Positions 17,297 through 25,163 of a DNA stretch of 64,000 nucleotides are shown here, one piece after another. The notes under the pieces were generated by a model. The model was not told the DNA's origin, ran no database searches, and saw only the letters and a list, made by a program, of their open reading frames with translations. The stretch covers positions 173,789-237,788 of the forward strand of contig DYEC01000010.1 in the NCBI GenBank assembly GCA_020725865.1. The letters run 5' to 3'. Each line of letters opens with the position of its first letter. Position 1 is the first letter of the stretch. The DNA comes from Anaerolinea sp. Lineage in GTDB: Bacteria; Chloroflexota; Anaerolineae; Anaerolineales; Anaerolineaceae. The position numbers and the translations under genes were made by a program.

Positions 17297-17866
17297 TTAC
17301 CCATGTAGAAAGCGACGTATAAACTCGTCTCTTTCCATCCACATCTCAGTGCGTTGCAAACCAAACAGTCGGTGACTGCGGCGGCTGGCGGGGTTAAACG
17401 CCCACAACAAAAACCATGCATACAGATTTTCCCAGAATTCGCCAAATTTACCCAAAGGTGAACGATGAGGTAAAAAACTAAATCCCAGCCGCCGCATCAG
17501 ACGTGCCCCACTGTCTCCATCCAAAGTGAATAACGCACTGATTCCTGCCACAGCCTTCACCTGTATTTCAGGGTGCTGTTGAAGATATTGTGCCAGGCGC
17601 TGCAATGAACCAACAAAAAACCGCCAGGTGCGATTTGCCCATGCCAAATCTGGTCCGCTCAAAGGCATTTGGGGCAAATGTTCATTCCATAAGTGCAATA
17701 GTAAGACCGCATCACCAGGCTGAATGTGAATCCCCGAAAGATCAATCGTGTGACGCGCCTTACGAATCTGCGCCCGCAAAATGCAGTCCGGATCATCCGA
17801 AAACACAAAAATTCCTGACTTCTGGCTGACCCAGCGGTCAAAAGCTCGAATCAATCTGCGAAGCAT
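17297..17866 (-). CDS. YkoP-like domain protein of unknown function
   Basis: 189 aa soluble protein. It has an LHLWNEHLPQMP motif near residues 57-68, followed by GPDLAWANRTWRFF and a Leu-rich helix. This segment resembles the C-terminal YkoP-like part found with some polysaccharide deacetylases, but I cannot identify a catalytic centre. It starts directly after the stop of an EamA/SMR-like gene (TAA abuts ATG), so the two are translationally coupled. Likely linked to envelope or lipid metabolism, with low certainty. Confidence 0.55.
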   Translation of the reverse strand: MLRRLIRAFDRWVSQKSGIFVFSDDPDCILRAQIRKARHTIDLSGIHIQPGDAVLLLHLWNEHLPQMPLSGPDLAWANRTWRFFVGSLQRLAQYLQQHPEIQVKAVAGISALFTLDGDSGARLMRRLGFSFLPHRSPLGKFGEFWENLYAWFLLWAFNPASRRSHRLFGLQRTEMWMERDEFIRRFLHG

Positions 17867-18250
17867 TTATCGCCTCCAGACTAACACTACTCCGCAGACA
17901 ATGAGCAGCGTTCCCAGCCATTGCACAGAAGTTATCGTTTCTCCAAAGAAAAGACCCGCCGCCAGCACCTGAACACAGAGGAGTGATAATCCAGTAGTCA
18001 CCGGGAAAGCAATGTGTAGAGGAAGAAAACGCAACAGCAAAGTCAGCGTGATAACCGTTATTAGACCAGCCAGATTACCCAGCACTTGCCAGATCAAAAA
18101 ACCACGCAGGGTAGTGCTTTCTGCCGAAAATTTAAATCCAATGTTCGCCACAACATTAAAGAAGATATTGGCGACTATCAGTCCAGTGACATAAAAAACA
18201 TTCATGGGTGACAACAATTTAAGGGAAACGCAAGAAAATATATCCCGCAT
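17867..18250 (-). CDS. small four-helix EamA/SMR-like transporter
   Basis: 127 aa with four transmembrane helices and a final LVWRR, the size and layout of half-length DMT-superfamily proteins (EmrE/EamA type). The segment PLHIAFPVTTGLSLLCVQVLAAGLFFGETIT matches the helix 3-4 region of such proteins, including the conserved GE in FFGE. ATG 18250 has AGAGGA 6 bases upstream and is preferred to ATG 18205. Half-size DMT proteins work as dimers; the substrate is unknown. It is the first gene of a two-gene minus-strand unit with the YkoP-like gene. Confidence 0.75.
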   Translation of the reverse strand: MRDIFSCVSLKLLSPMNVFYVTGLIVANIFFNVVANIGFKFSAESTTLRGFLIWQVLGNLAGLITVITLTLLLRFLPLHIAFPVTTGLSLLCVQVLAAGLFFGETITSVQWLGTLLIVCGVVLVWRR

Positions 18251-18492
18251 AATTTTCCTCTATCAACATTTTGTATACCCTGTTCATGTGGTACGAACGT
18301 CAAAATAACTGCTTGATTTTGTCTTGTAATCTAACCCATTATTGCATATCATAAGGTTAGAAAAAACAAACATGCTGTAATGGAAAAAAGTACTTACTAA
18401 ACCTCCTTCAGCCAACCCTTATGGCATGAGTGATTTGTCTCATGGTTGGTAGCTGGCTGGTGCTACCGTATATTATACGAGGAGCAAAGATT

Positions 18493-19161
18493 ATGGGCGT
18501 AATTACAATTTCAAGACAATATGGAAGTGGCGGTGATGAAATTGCCAGGCAACTCTGCGGGCGGTTGAATTACCGGTATTTGGACAAACAACTGATGAGC
18601 CGTGTTGCCAGCCAGGTAGCAATGGGTGAAGTGAATATCTCGGATTTCTCCGAAGATAGCTACAAAGCCCGCAGCTTTTTAGACCGCTGGTTGGGTCTTT
18701 CTCAGCCGGAGCTGGTAGCCGAGATACGCACCTGGTCAGAAAGCGCCATTGGGACAAGGGCATTACGCGTGGAAAGACTGGACGAGGCGGAAGCAATCAA
18801 TCTGATCCAGGCAATTATTACCGAAGTATACCGCATGGACAACATGGTTATTCTTGGACGCGGAGGACAGATGATCTTGAAGGATAAAGCCAACGTTCTC
18901 CATGTGCGCATTGAAGCGCCGTTCGAGGAACGCGTCCGCCGGGTTCATGAATTCGAAAGAATAACTCTTGCCGAAGCGCAAGAGAAAGTAGCCAACAGAG
19001 ACAAAGCAGCATATTCATACATCAAACGGTTTTATGGTGTGGATTGGGGAGACCCATTACTATATCACCTAGTCATTAACACAGGCTTGTGTGGCATTAC
19101 AGTTGCTGTTCAATTGATCTGCGAGGCGATCAGCGCGCTTAAACTTGTCTCAACCGCCTGA
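18493..19161 (+). CDS. cytidylate kinase-like family protein
   Basis: 222 aa from ATG 18493, with GGAG about 9 bases upstream; extension to 18430 has no ribosome binding site. Begins MGVITISRQYGSGGDEIARQL, in which the ISRQYGSGG segment is the P-loop variant of the cytidylate kinase-like (Cytidylate_kin2) family. VILGRGGQMIL and RVRRVHEFERITLAEAQ (LID-like arginines) follow, then DKAAYSYIKRFYGVDWGDPLLYHLVINT. The family is common in Chloroflexota and Firmicutes, and the true phosphate acceptor is not known. It is different from the housekeeping cmk. Confidence 0.8.
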   Translation: MGVITISRQYGSGGDEIARQLCGRLNYRYLDKQLMSRVASQVAMGEVNISDFSEDSYKARSFLDRWLGLSQPELVAEIRTWSESAIGTRALRVERLDEAEAINLIQAIITEVYRMDNMVILGRGGQMILKDKANVLHVRIEAPFEERVRRVHEFERITLAEAQEKVANRDKAAYSYIKRFYGVDWGDPLLYHLVINTGLCGITVAVQLICEAISALKLVSTA

Positions 19162-19260
19162 AAGTAAGAGACAGGCTTTATATTATATTGTTTTAATAAG
19201 ACCGAGCTAATTGTATTAATATCCGAAAAGCGGAAAACATAGAAATTTTCAGGTAGCCAT

Positions 19261-20370
19261 ATGAGCAAATTGGCCGATATTCTAGACAAACATACCGCGC
19301 CCGCCGAACTGGTCCAGCAACTTGAGGATGGTGCTGTACGTTGTATTGCCTGCGCCCATCGCTGTCTGATCAAACCTGGGCGACGGGGGATTTGCCAGGT
19401 ACGCTTCAATCAAAATGGTCAATTGCGTGTTCCGTGGGGATATGTCGCCGGTTTGCAGGTTGATCCTATTGAGAAAAAACCATTCGCCCATTTATTACCT
19501 GGCAGTGATGCTCTGACTTTTGGAATGCTGGGGTGCGATTTCCATTGTAGTTTCTGTCAGAACTGGTTATCCTCACAAACCCTGCGTGACCCACACGCCG
19601 GCACTGATTATATTCAAACCGTCTCACCGGATCAGTTAGTTAAAATTGCCATACAATCAGGAGCGGAACTGATTGTATCCTCATACAACGAGCCACTTAT
19701 TACCAGTGAATGGGCGGTCGCGATCTTCAAGCTGGCAAAACAGGCTGGTCTGCACTGTGCTTTTGTTTCTAACGGCAACGCTACCCCGGAAGCGCTGGAA
19801 TACCTGCGCCCCTATTTAACTGCTTACAAAATTGACCTGAAGTGCATGAACGACAAGCACTACCGCGAGCTGGGCGGTGTGCTGCAAAACGTATTGGATA
19901 CTATCCGCCTAGCATACGAGTTGGGTTTATGGGTTGAAGTGGTAACATTGGTGATCCCCGACTTCAACGACAGCCCAGAGGAACTGTGGGAAGCGGCACG
20001 CTTTCTTGCTTCAATCTCACCAGACATTCCCTGGCATGTTACTGCATTTCACCCAGACTACAAAATGACTGATCGCCCTTCAACCTCTGCCCGTATGCTA
20101 CAACAAGCTGCAGACATTGGTCAGGAAGCCGGGTTACACTACGTTTATGCCGGCAATTTACCCGGGCGAGTTGGATCGCTGGAAGACACTTTTTGTCCGC
20201 ACTGCCAAACCCGCCTGATCCAGCGGCGCGGCTATTCTATCCTTGATTATCGTATCACATCCCAAGGCACCTGTCCAAAGTGCGGGGCACATATTGCCGG
20301 GGTATGGAGTGACCGACCGGAAACAGTTCGCTTAGGCGGTTGGGGCATGCCTCGACGAATAGACTGGTGA
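19261..20370 (+). CDS. amrS: AmmeMemoRadiSam system radical SAM enzyme
   Basis: 369 aa radical SAM protein of the AmrS/PflA-like group. CxxxCxxC is intact at Cys 92, 96 and 99 (GCDFHCSFCQNW). An N-terminal cysteine cluster is present (Cys 28, 31, 35 and 45) and a C-terminal zinc ribbon (CPHC ... CPKC). SYNEPLI is the GGE-like/NEP motif of activase-type radical SAM enzymes. The usual partners AmrA (AMMECR1) and AmrB (MEMO) are not in this window, so it is an orphan here. The reaction of the system is not settled. Confidence 0.9.
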   Translation: MSKLADILDKHTAPAELVQQLEDGAVRCIACAHRCLIKPGRRGICQVRFNQNGQLRVPWGYVAGLQVDPIEKKPFAHLLPGSDALTFGMLGCDFHCSFCQNWLSSQTLRDPHAGTDYIQTVSPDQLVKIAIQSGAELIVSSYNEPLITSEWAVAIFKLAKQAGLHCAFVSNGNATPEALEYLRPYLTAYKIDLKCMNDKHYRELGGVLQNVLDTIRLAYELGLWVEVVTLVIPDFNDSPEELWEAARFLASISPDIPWHVTAFHPDYKMTDRPSTSARMLQQAADIGQEAGLHYVYAGNLPGRVGSLEDTFCPHCQTRLIQRRGYSILDYRITSQGTCPKCGAHIAGVWSDRPETVRLGGWGMPRRIDW

Positions 20371-20378
20371 CGCTGATC

Positions 20379-22217
20379 TTATGGATAAGGAATGGGGGTC
20401 TCAAATGGTGTGGGGGTTTGGGCAGTTGTCTGTCCACCCGTATAAAGTTGTTCTCGACCAGGCGGAACGGGGGTGCCGCTAATTGGAACCAACGCCTCAC
20501 TCGGAAACGTGGTAACAAACCTCAACCATGGTGTTGGAGTCGGTGTAAGACGAACCTTCTGGCTGACATCCTCCACATAGGCGATCGCTTGTTGGCAGTC
20601 ACCTTCGAGATTGGTAGAAACATTGCTCCAGGTTAAATCCTGCCCGCGAATCCAGGTTTGCTGAATGGCATTTGCCAAACACCCTGCGCCGCGGTTGTAG
20701 TTTACCAGAGTAAAACGCCATAAATCTTCATAAGAAGTGGTCTGGCCAGCCTGGCGTCCAGTAATATTACGCATAATACGTGAGACCTGCTCGCAATTTG
20801 CCAGCAATCCCTGAGCAAACGCATTTACACTGAAATTAACCTGCGATAAATCAATTCCCTCAGTACACGATGGGCAGGTGGCATCCATGTGGCGTACCAA
20901 GGCGCCACGCAACAGATTTTGTTCCTCCACTCCCAAACGAGCGAAACCCAAGTCGCACGTTTCCTGATGCAGCACCAAGGGACAAAACTGATTATAAAAG
21001 CTGGTATTCCATAGAAGAACGGTATCCGCACCATATTCAGTGAGCTGACCAAGTCCGGACTCGTGATAAATCTTATAAATGCCAGGCCAGAGCTGACTTT
21101 CTCTCCCAAAAATATTTTTTAATAGTTGCGCAGGAACACCCGTGTTGCGTGCCACTTCCAAAATCTGTTGGTCAAAACGATTTTGCCACTCAATGACCTG
21201 CGGCATTGCTGCCTGCATTCCACAATTGTTGGCAATTAAATCCCCTTGCAAACCATGATTAGGGCAACCGCTGGCATCCACAACATCATTTTGGATTAAC
21301 ATTCCTGCTAGATAATAATAAGAGATGGAAGACTCAAGACCGCTCACATCCTGCGGAGTAGTCAGCCAGCCCGGTGGGCCTTCAATCTCTGGGAAGACCT
21401 GCCAGATCTGAGCGCATGAAGCGGGGTGAGCGCCTCGCCAACGATTGCTTAGGACATCCACCGTCCACTCTCTGCGGTCACTGCGCCGCCCTTCTGGTGC
21501 CATAAAATCTCCCCATGTCAACACACGTACCAATGCTGTATAATGCTCGGTTGAATCTCCAAAACTAGAATCGGCCCAAAATTCAATCTGAGTGCCCTGA
21601 TAGCCGGTCGGCGCCAGTGGTATCTCACAGCGATCAGCCGGACAGCTAAAAGGCTTGTTGCCCACAAAGCCCTGAATTCGGATGATTGTCTCATTAGGAA
21701 GCGGCTCAGTGGCTGTAATGAGAAGTTTTGGCGGCGTTGTACACCGGTTGGGTGACAGGCGAGGATCACAGCCCCCAAGAGTAATCCAAGCTTCGGGCAA
21801 CGGCAAATTAATTTCAATTGTTTTTTGTCCCTTTTCCTTTGCAGCCAGGTGCAAATACACTCCCTCGCACTGGCTATAATCCTTCTCTTCATTAACGGAG
21901 CAAGGCTGGGTGTCAAACCAGTCTTCGTAAAGATCCTCTCCGCAGGCTTTCAAAATTTCATCACCAGTCGGAAACTCCGGGTGGTCAATAACAATTTCAC
22001 AGACTGTGGAATTATTTTTCCAGCGGATCAGCCACCAGGTATAGAAATCAACATCAATGACAAATGAGGCATGCCGCAGGATCGGTTGAGGCGCTGGTGG
22101 AATTTCATCCTGAGCAAGCACTATCCCTGCCGGAAGTCCAAACAAAGACAACAGACTGAAAAGAACCAGAAAAACCCCGCTTAACATTCTCCGCATAGCA
22201 AACAGTCGTCTGTCCAT
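20379..22217 (-). CDS. large secreted lytic transglycosylase-like protein
   Basis: 612 aa with an N-terminal signal/anchor (residues about 8-35, ending VLAQ). Residues 45-260 are a Cys-containing beta-rich region of unknown type. Residues about 295-560 resemble an SLT-type muramidase fold: IFGRESQLWPG with candidate catalytic Glu 373, ESGLGQLTEYG (GLGQLT at 388-393) and VNYNRGAGC, matching the ES / GLMQ / YNxG order of lytic transglycosylases. The C-terminal 50 residues are a low-complexity Thr/Pro tail. A shorter paralogue lies at 31215-32228. It is probably exported and acts on peptidoglycan. The start is uncertain; no clear ribosome binding site is visible. Confidence 0.7.
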   Translation of the reverse strand: MDRRLFAMRRMLSGVFLVLFSLLSLFGLPAGIVLAQDEIPPAPQPILRHASFVIDVDFYTWWLIRWKNNSTVCEIVIDHPEFPTGDEILKACGEDLYEDWFDTQPCSVNEEKDYSQCEGVYLHLAAKEKGQKTIEINLPLPEAWITLGGCDPRLSPNRCTTPPKLLITATEPLPNETIIRIQGFVGNKPFSCPADRCEIPLAPTGYQGTQIEFWADSSFGDSTEHYTALVRVLTWGDFMAPEGRRSDRREWTVDVLSNRWRGAHPASCAQIWQVFPEIEGPPGWLTTPQDVSGLESSISYYYLAGMLIQNDVVDASGCPNHGLQGDLIANNCGMQAAMPQVIEWQNRFDQQILEVARNTGVPAQLLKNIFGRESQLWPGIYKIYHESGLGQLTEYGADTVLLWNTSFYNQFCPLVLHQETCDLGFARLGVEEQNLLRGALVRHMDATCPSCTEGIDLSQVNFSVNAFAQGLLANCEQVSRIMRNITGRQAGQTTSYEDLWRFTLVNYNRGAGCLANAIQQTWIRGQDLTWSNVSTNLEGDCQQAIAYVEDVSQKVRLTPTPTPWLRFVTTFPSEALVPISGTPVPPGREQLYTGGQTTAQTPTPFETPIPYP

Positions 22218-22294
22218 CGCAGTAATTTGTTAACAGTCTAGCATAAATCAAAATAAAAATAAATCACTTTTTGCGTGTAAACGCCTTACAATAA

Positions 22295-22303
22295 TGTTAT
22301 AAT
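22295..22303 (+). promoter_or_regulatory. extended -10 promoter upstream of lipoprotein gene
   Basis: TGTTATAAT, a consensus extended -10 element (TG at 22295-22296, TATAAT at 22298-22303), 132 bases before ATG 22436. There is no good -35 box, which extended -10 promoters do not need. Confidence 0.5.
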
Positions 22304-22435
22304 ACTATTTGGATGTTATATATCCATTTCTCTGCTGTTCTCCCTGTCTACCGTTTGTAAACACCAATTATTTTGTGTTGCAGGGGGGAAGGATGAATTT
22401 CAAAAACAAAAATCTATTTTCCAGGAGAGGCATAC

Positions 22436-22843
22436 ATGAAAACCAACCGAATAAAAATCCTTGCAGTGCTAATTATCGTTATGCTGACCGTACTGGCATG
22501 TGGTTTTAATTTCAGCACCGCTAAAATTACCGATGCCAAAATGACAGCGAATCCGGAATCAGATCAGGCTACATCAACATTTTCACAAGATCAGACTTTT
22601 TACTGCATTGTGACCCTTCAAAACGCTCCAGAGGACACGAAGATAAAAGCAGTTTGGACCGCGGTAAATGTTGAAGGAGAACAGCCCAACCTGCTGATTG
22701 ACCAAGCAGAGATTACAGCCGGAAACGAGAGCATCTTCACTTTCAACCTTCAAAACAATGGCCTATGGCCTAAAGGGAATTATAAAGTTGACCTGTACTT
22801 GAACGATAATCTGGATCGCACATTAGAATTTGAAGTACAATAA
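22436..22843 (+). CDS. small lipoprotein, beta-rich, unknown function
   Basis: 135 aa with AGGAGAGG about 8 bases before ATG 22436. A hydrophobic signal ends in the lipobox LTVLAC with the lipidated Cys at residue 22, so the mature protein is about 113 aa on the outer face of the membrane. The rest is predicted beta-strand with an Ig/CARDB-like feel (FYCIVTLQNAPEDTKIKAVW, ending NGLWPKGNYKVDLYLND). No catalytic residues are evident. It is monocistronic, between the transglycosylase-like gene and the fluoride-riboswitch locus, but is transcribed before that switch and so not controlled by it. Confidence 0.75.
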   Translation: MKTNRIKILAVLIIVMLTVLACGFNFSTAKITDAKMTANPESDQATSTFSQDQTFYCIVTLQNAPEDTKIKAVWTAVNVEGEQPNLLIDQAEITAGNESIFTFNLQNNGLWPKGNYKVDLYLNDNLDRTLEFEVQ

Positions 22844-22910
22844 ACAAAGTTTGTAACGGGTTAAAAAAACCAAATAATATCCGCAACCACACTGTAAAAG
22901 CCTCAATTGC

Positions 22911-22938
22911 TTGACAATTCCGCGAGAGGGGTTAGAAT
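22911..22938 (+). promoter_or_regulatory. promoter of fluoride-riboswitch transcript 1
   Basis: TTGACA (22911-22916), a 16-bp spacer, TAGAAT (22933-22938). The expected start (about 22945) coincides with the first base of the riboswitch aptamer at 22946, so the RNA begins almost exactly with the aptamer. Confidence 0.8.
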
Positions 22939-22945
22939 TAAAGCT

Positions 22946-23000
22946 GGTGATGAGGCTCGCCAGAAAATATCAAACTGCCCTTGTGGCTGATAGCCTCTGT
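22946..23000 (+). promoter_or_regulatory. fluoride riboswitch (crcB class), copy 1
   Basis: P1 is GGTG (22946-22949) with CGCC (22958-22961). Its loop ATGAGGCT (22950-22957) can pair with AGCCTC (22992-22997) to form the class-defining pseudoknot. P3 is a short GCC/GGC hairpin inside CTGCCCTTGTGGCTGAT. The strings GATGAGGC, AAACTGCCC and CTGATAGCCTCT match the known fluoride aptamer, including the ATG and TG positions that build the Mg/fluoride site. The linker between P1 and P3 is longer than usual (about 12 nt). The pseudoknot strand is also the first arm of a terminator, giving an ON switch in fluoride. Confidence 0.92.
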
Positions 23001-23027
23001 CTGCAAATCTTGCAGCAGAGGTTTTTT
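22994..23027 (+). terminator. riboswitch-controlled intrinsic terminator, copy 1
   Basis: CCTCTG-T-CTGC (22994-23004) pairs with GCAG-CAGAGG (23012-23021), one bulge, followed by TTTTTT. The 5' arm shares bases with the pseudoknot strand of the fluoride aptamer, so ligand binding should prevent termination. The start codon of the first gene follows within 6 to 21 bases. Confidence 0.88.
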
Positions 23028-23032
23028 ATTCG

Positions 23033-23494
23033 ATGATTAGCTGGAACATGAACTCAGATACTTTGAATCCCAATCAGCGGCGCTTTCTTCTTATCTCACT
23101 TTTGAGTGTTGAGAAAGCCTTGCGCAAGACAAGCCAATTGCTCACACAAAGCAGCGATACAGGTATTTTATACACACGCAAACCGTTCCACCTCGGAGAA
23201 TTCCGTGACACTGCGCTTGAGAAAATAAATTGTATTCTTGAAGAATTAGAGATTTTTATCAAACAACTTGGTCTAAACCCATTAGAAGAAGATAGTGCCC
23301 GAATTATTGTTAGTGAGCTGACTATGAGCTGGGCGGGACTGGAAGACTGTCGCTCCAATCGTCTGAAAGGATATGGAGAACTCGCTCCCCAGACAGCCGA
23401 CTGGCTGGACGAAAGAATCGAACACTTTGCCAGCCTCATTATCGAATTAACCCGAATCCTGTCAATCAACCAATCTGAAAGTCTTGAAGGTTAA
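23033..23494 (+). CDS. all-helical protein of unknown function under fluoride riboswitch 1
   Basis: 153 aa (148 aa if the ATG at 23048 is used; neither start has a strong ribosome binding site, and 23048 has a GGA very close by). I do not recognise the family. The sequence is almost entirely amphipathic helix: RRFLLISLLSVEKALRKT, a DTALEKINCILEELEIFIKQ helix and a DWLDERIEHFASLIIELTR helix. There is no signal peptide, no membrane segment and no obvious metal or nucleotide site; the only cysteines are two scattered ones. It is the first gene behind fluoride riboswitch 1, with the ribbon-helix-helix/coiled-coil gene only 2 bp downstream. The position implies a role in the fluoride response; its mechanism is unknown. 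Confidence 0.75.
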   Translation: MISWNMNSDTLNPNQRRFLLISLLSVEKALRKTSQLLTQSSDTGILYTRKPFHLGEFRDTALEKINCILEELEIFIKQLGLNPLEEDSARIIVSELTMSWAGLEDCRSNRLKGYGELAPQTADWLDERIEHFASLIIELTRILSINQSESLEG

Positions 23495-23496
23495 AA

Positions 23497-24054
23497 ATGG
23501 GCAACAATAAATCTTGCGAAACTAGGCTGGAAACCCTACAAATTACCGTTACCAGTGAAACCTTGCGTGAACTGGATCACCTGATCAGTTTGCGCAATTG
23601 GGAACCGTCCGAGGGTTATCGCATTATTCTCGGCACAGGACTGGGCTATTTGCTAGCTCAATCGCTATTGGATTCAGAAAACACTGCCGGCTTATCGCAA
23701 GATGCAGAGCGGTTGACGGCACGACTGGTACAAACCGAATCCATGCTGGCATCCCTGCGCTTTCATACTTTTGAATTACAGCAACAAACTAGCAACTGGG
23801 AACTATCCAGCGGAGCCATATACCAGGAAAACATGGCCCTGAAAAATCTGGTCAATCGTCAGCGTAAAGAGATAGCTGATTTGCGTTTAAAATTACAGGA
23901 ACTACAAGAAAAGATGGCCAGCAATCACACAACCCTGGATCAAAGCAACCTATCCGATTCTAAAAAGATTCCTGCTGAATTACATCCATCACGCTGGCTG
24001 ACACGCCTCTTTGGATTTTTGAAAATAAGCGTACAAAAACCCAAACAACTTTAA
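23497..24054 (+). CDS. ribbon-helix-helix-like plus coiled-coil protein, fluoride-riboswitch operon
   Basis: 185 aa. N-terminal residues 12-55 fit a ribbon-helix-helix plan: strand LQITVTS, helix ETLRELDHLISLRN, turn WEPSE, helix GYRIILGTGLGYLLAQ. This is followed by a long coiled coil (residues about 68-142, heptads in SQDAERLTARLVQTESMLA and KEIADLRLKLQELQEKM). The tail is short and basic and ends with a possible amphipathic helix (RWLTRLFGFLKIS). Clear similarity to the protein at 25164-25577: W-x3-EG-x4-L-x2-GL in the N-part, and R-x-HTFEL versus R-x-RTFQL followed by EN-x2-L in the coiled coil. Both genes lie behind fluoride riboswitches. DNA binding is an inference from the fold only. 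Confidence 0.75.
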   Translation: MGNNKSCETRLETLQITVTSETLRELDHLISLRNWEPSEGYRIILGTGLGYLLAQSLLDSENTAGLSQDAERLTARLVQTESMLASLRFHTFELQQQTSNWELSSGAIYQENMALKNLVNRQRKEIADLRLKLQELQEKMASNHTTLDQSNLSDSKKIPAELHPSRWLTRLFGFLKISVQKPKQL

Positions 24055-24115
24055 GAGATTTTACAATTAATGTCAAAGCACTCTTAACAGGATGCTTGTA
24101 AGAGGTGATTAAAAA

Positions 24116-24727
24116 ATGACAAAACTGATTATCGTGCGGCATGGTGAAACAGAATGGAATCGAGTGGAACGTTTTCGCGGCCGATACGATATTCCACTAA
24201 ATCAGACAGGGCTTAGTCAAGCTGAAAAATCAGCAAGGTTTATTGCAACCCATTGGAAACCAATCGCGGTGTATTCCAGCCCTCTAAATAGGGCAATGGA
24301 AACCGCTACAGCTATTGCCCGCGCAAATCAACTAACCGTCCAGCCTCACCCGCAACTGATAGATATTGACTATGGAGACTGGCAAGGATTAACCCCCGAA
24401 GAAGTCCGAATGCGCTGGACCAAACAGGCTCGAAATTGGTATGAACACCCCGATCAAGCTCAGGTACCGAACGGCGAGACACTGATTCAGGTTCAAAAGC
24501 GAGCCATGCAGGCTGTGTACGAAATATGTGCCCTGCACCCGAACGAAGACGTAGTTCTGGTCAGTCACACGGTGGTTAACCGCTTGCTACTTCTGGCAAT
24601 GGTAGGCGCAGGGGTTGAACGTTTCTGGCACATCCGACAGGAACCCTGCGCAATCAATTTGGTTGAAGCAGACGGGCAGGACTTCACGATCATCTCCATG
24701 AACGACATTTGTCACTTGCGATCCTGA
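24116..24727 (+). CDS. histidine phosphatase / phosphoglycerate mutase-like protein
   Basis: 203 aa of the phosphoglycerate mutase/acid phosphatase superfamily. The phospho-His motif IVRHGETEWN is at residues 5-14 (His 9), followed by R-GRYDIPLNQTGLSQA. A second catalytic His lies in VLVSHTVVNRLLL near residue 145, and the SSPLNRAMETA motif near 60 is typical. It could be cobalamin phosphatase-like, a broad phosphatase or a co-factor-dependent mutase; sequence alone does not decide. A good site (AGAGGTG) lies before ATG 24116. It is 61 bp downstream of the coiled-coil gene on the same strand and likely in the same fluoride-controlled transcript. Fluoride is a known inhibitor of phosphoryl-transfer enzymes, which makes the placement suggestive. 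Confidence 0.85.
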   Translation: MTKLIIVRHGETEWNRVERFRGRYDIPLNQTGLSQAEKSARFIATHWKPIAVYSSPLNRAMETATAIARANQLTVQPHPQLIDIDYGDWQGLTPEEVRMRWTKQARNWYEHPDQAQVPNGETLIQVQKRAMQAVYEICALHPNEDVVLVSHTVVNRLLLLAMVGAGVERFWHIRQEPCAINLVEADGQDFTIISMNDICHLRS

Positions 24728-24739
24728 CCAGCCAAGATC

Positions 24740-25156
24740 ATGCTGACATTTTATTGCCCAAATTGCTGGACAGAACTGCAAGAGAATACCCGAAAATGTC
24801 CTCACTGTGGGTATGAAGTTGACCATTTTGAGTCGTCTTCTTATGAAGATAAACTGCTTGCCGCTCTAAACCACCCTCTTCCCGAACGACGAATCATGGC
24901 GGCGCAAATACTGGGAAACCTGGGAAGTCAGCGAGCGTTAAAGGAGTTCAAAAATATAATACAAGCTGAAACTGATTACTTCTTCCTGCGAGCAGTATTG
25001 ATCGCCAGTGCAAAAATTAGTTCTCCAGACCGTTTTCAAATCTTACAACTCGCAACAAAACACGAGTCAAAATTGGTCCGCGATCTTGCCGTTGAACTTC
25101 TCAATCAACTGACTTCAGGTCAAGAACATGACCAATGGGACCGCCACACAGGCTGA
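24740..25156 (+). CDS. zinc-ribbon plus HEAT-repeat protein
   Basis: 138 aa. An N-terminal zinc ribbon has CPNC (Cys 6 and 9) and CPHC (Cys 20 and 23). The remainder is two to three HEAT/PBS-like helical repeats (ERRIMAAQILGNLGSQRALKEF, then FLRAVLIASAKI, then SKLVRDLAVELLNQL). Such proteins usually serve as scaffolds or adaptors. It lies 12 bp after the histidine phosphatase and ends 7 bp from the convergent riboswitch-2 gene, so it closes the plus-strand unit. No enzymatic residues are seen. Confidence 0.75.
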   Translation: MLTFYCPNCWTELQENTRKCPHCGYEVDHFESSSYEDKLLAALNHPLPERRIMAAQILGNLGSQRALKEFKNIIQAETDYFFLRAVLIASAKISSPDRFQILQLATKHESKLVRDLAVELLNQLTSGQEHDQWDRHTG

Positions 25157-25163
25157 TGCGCCG

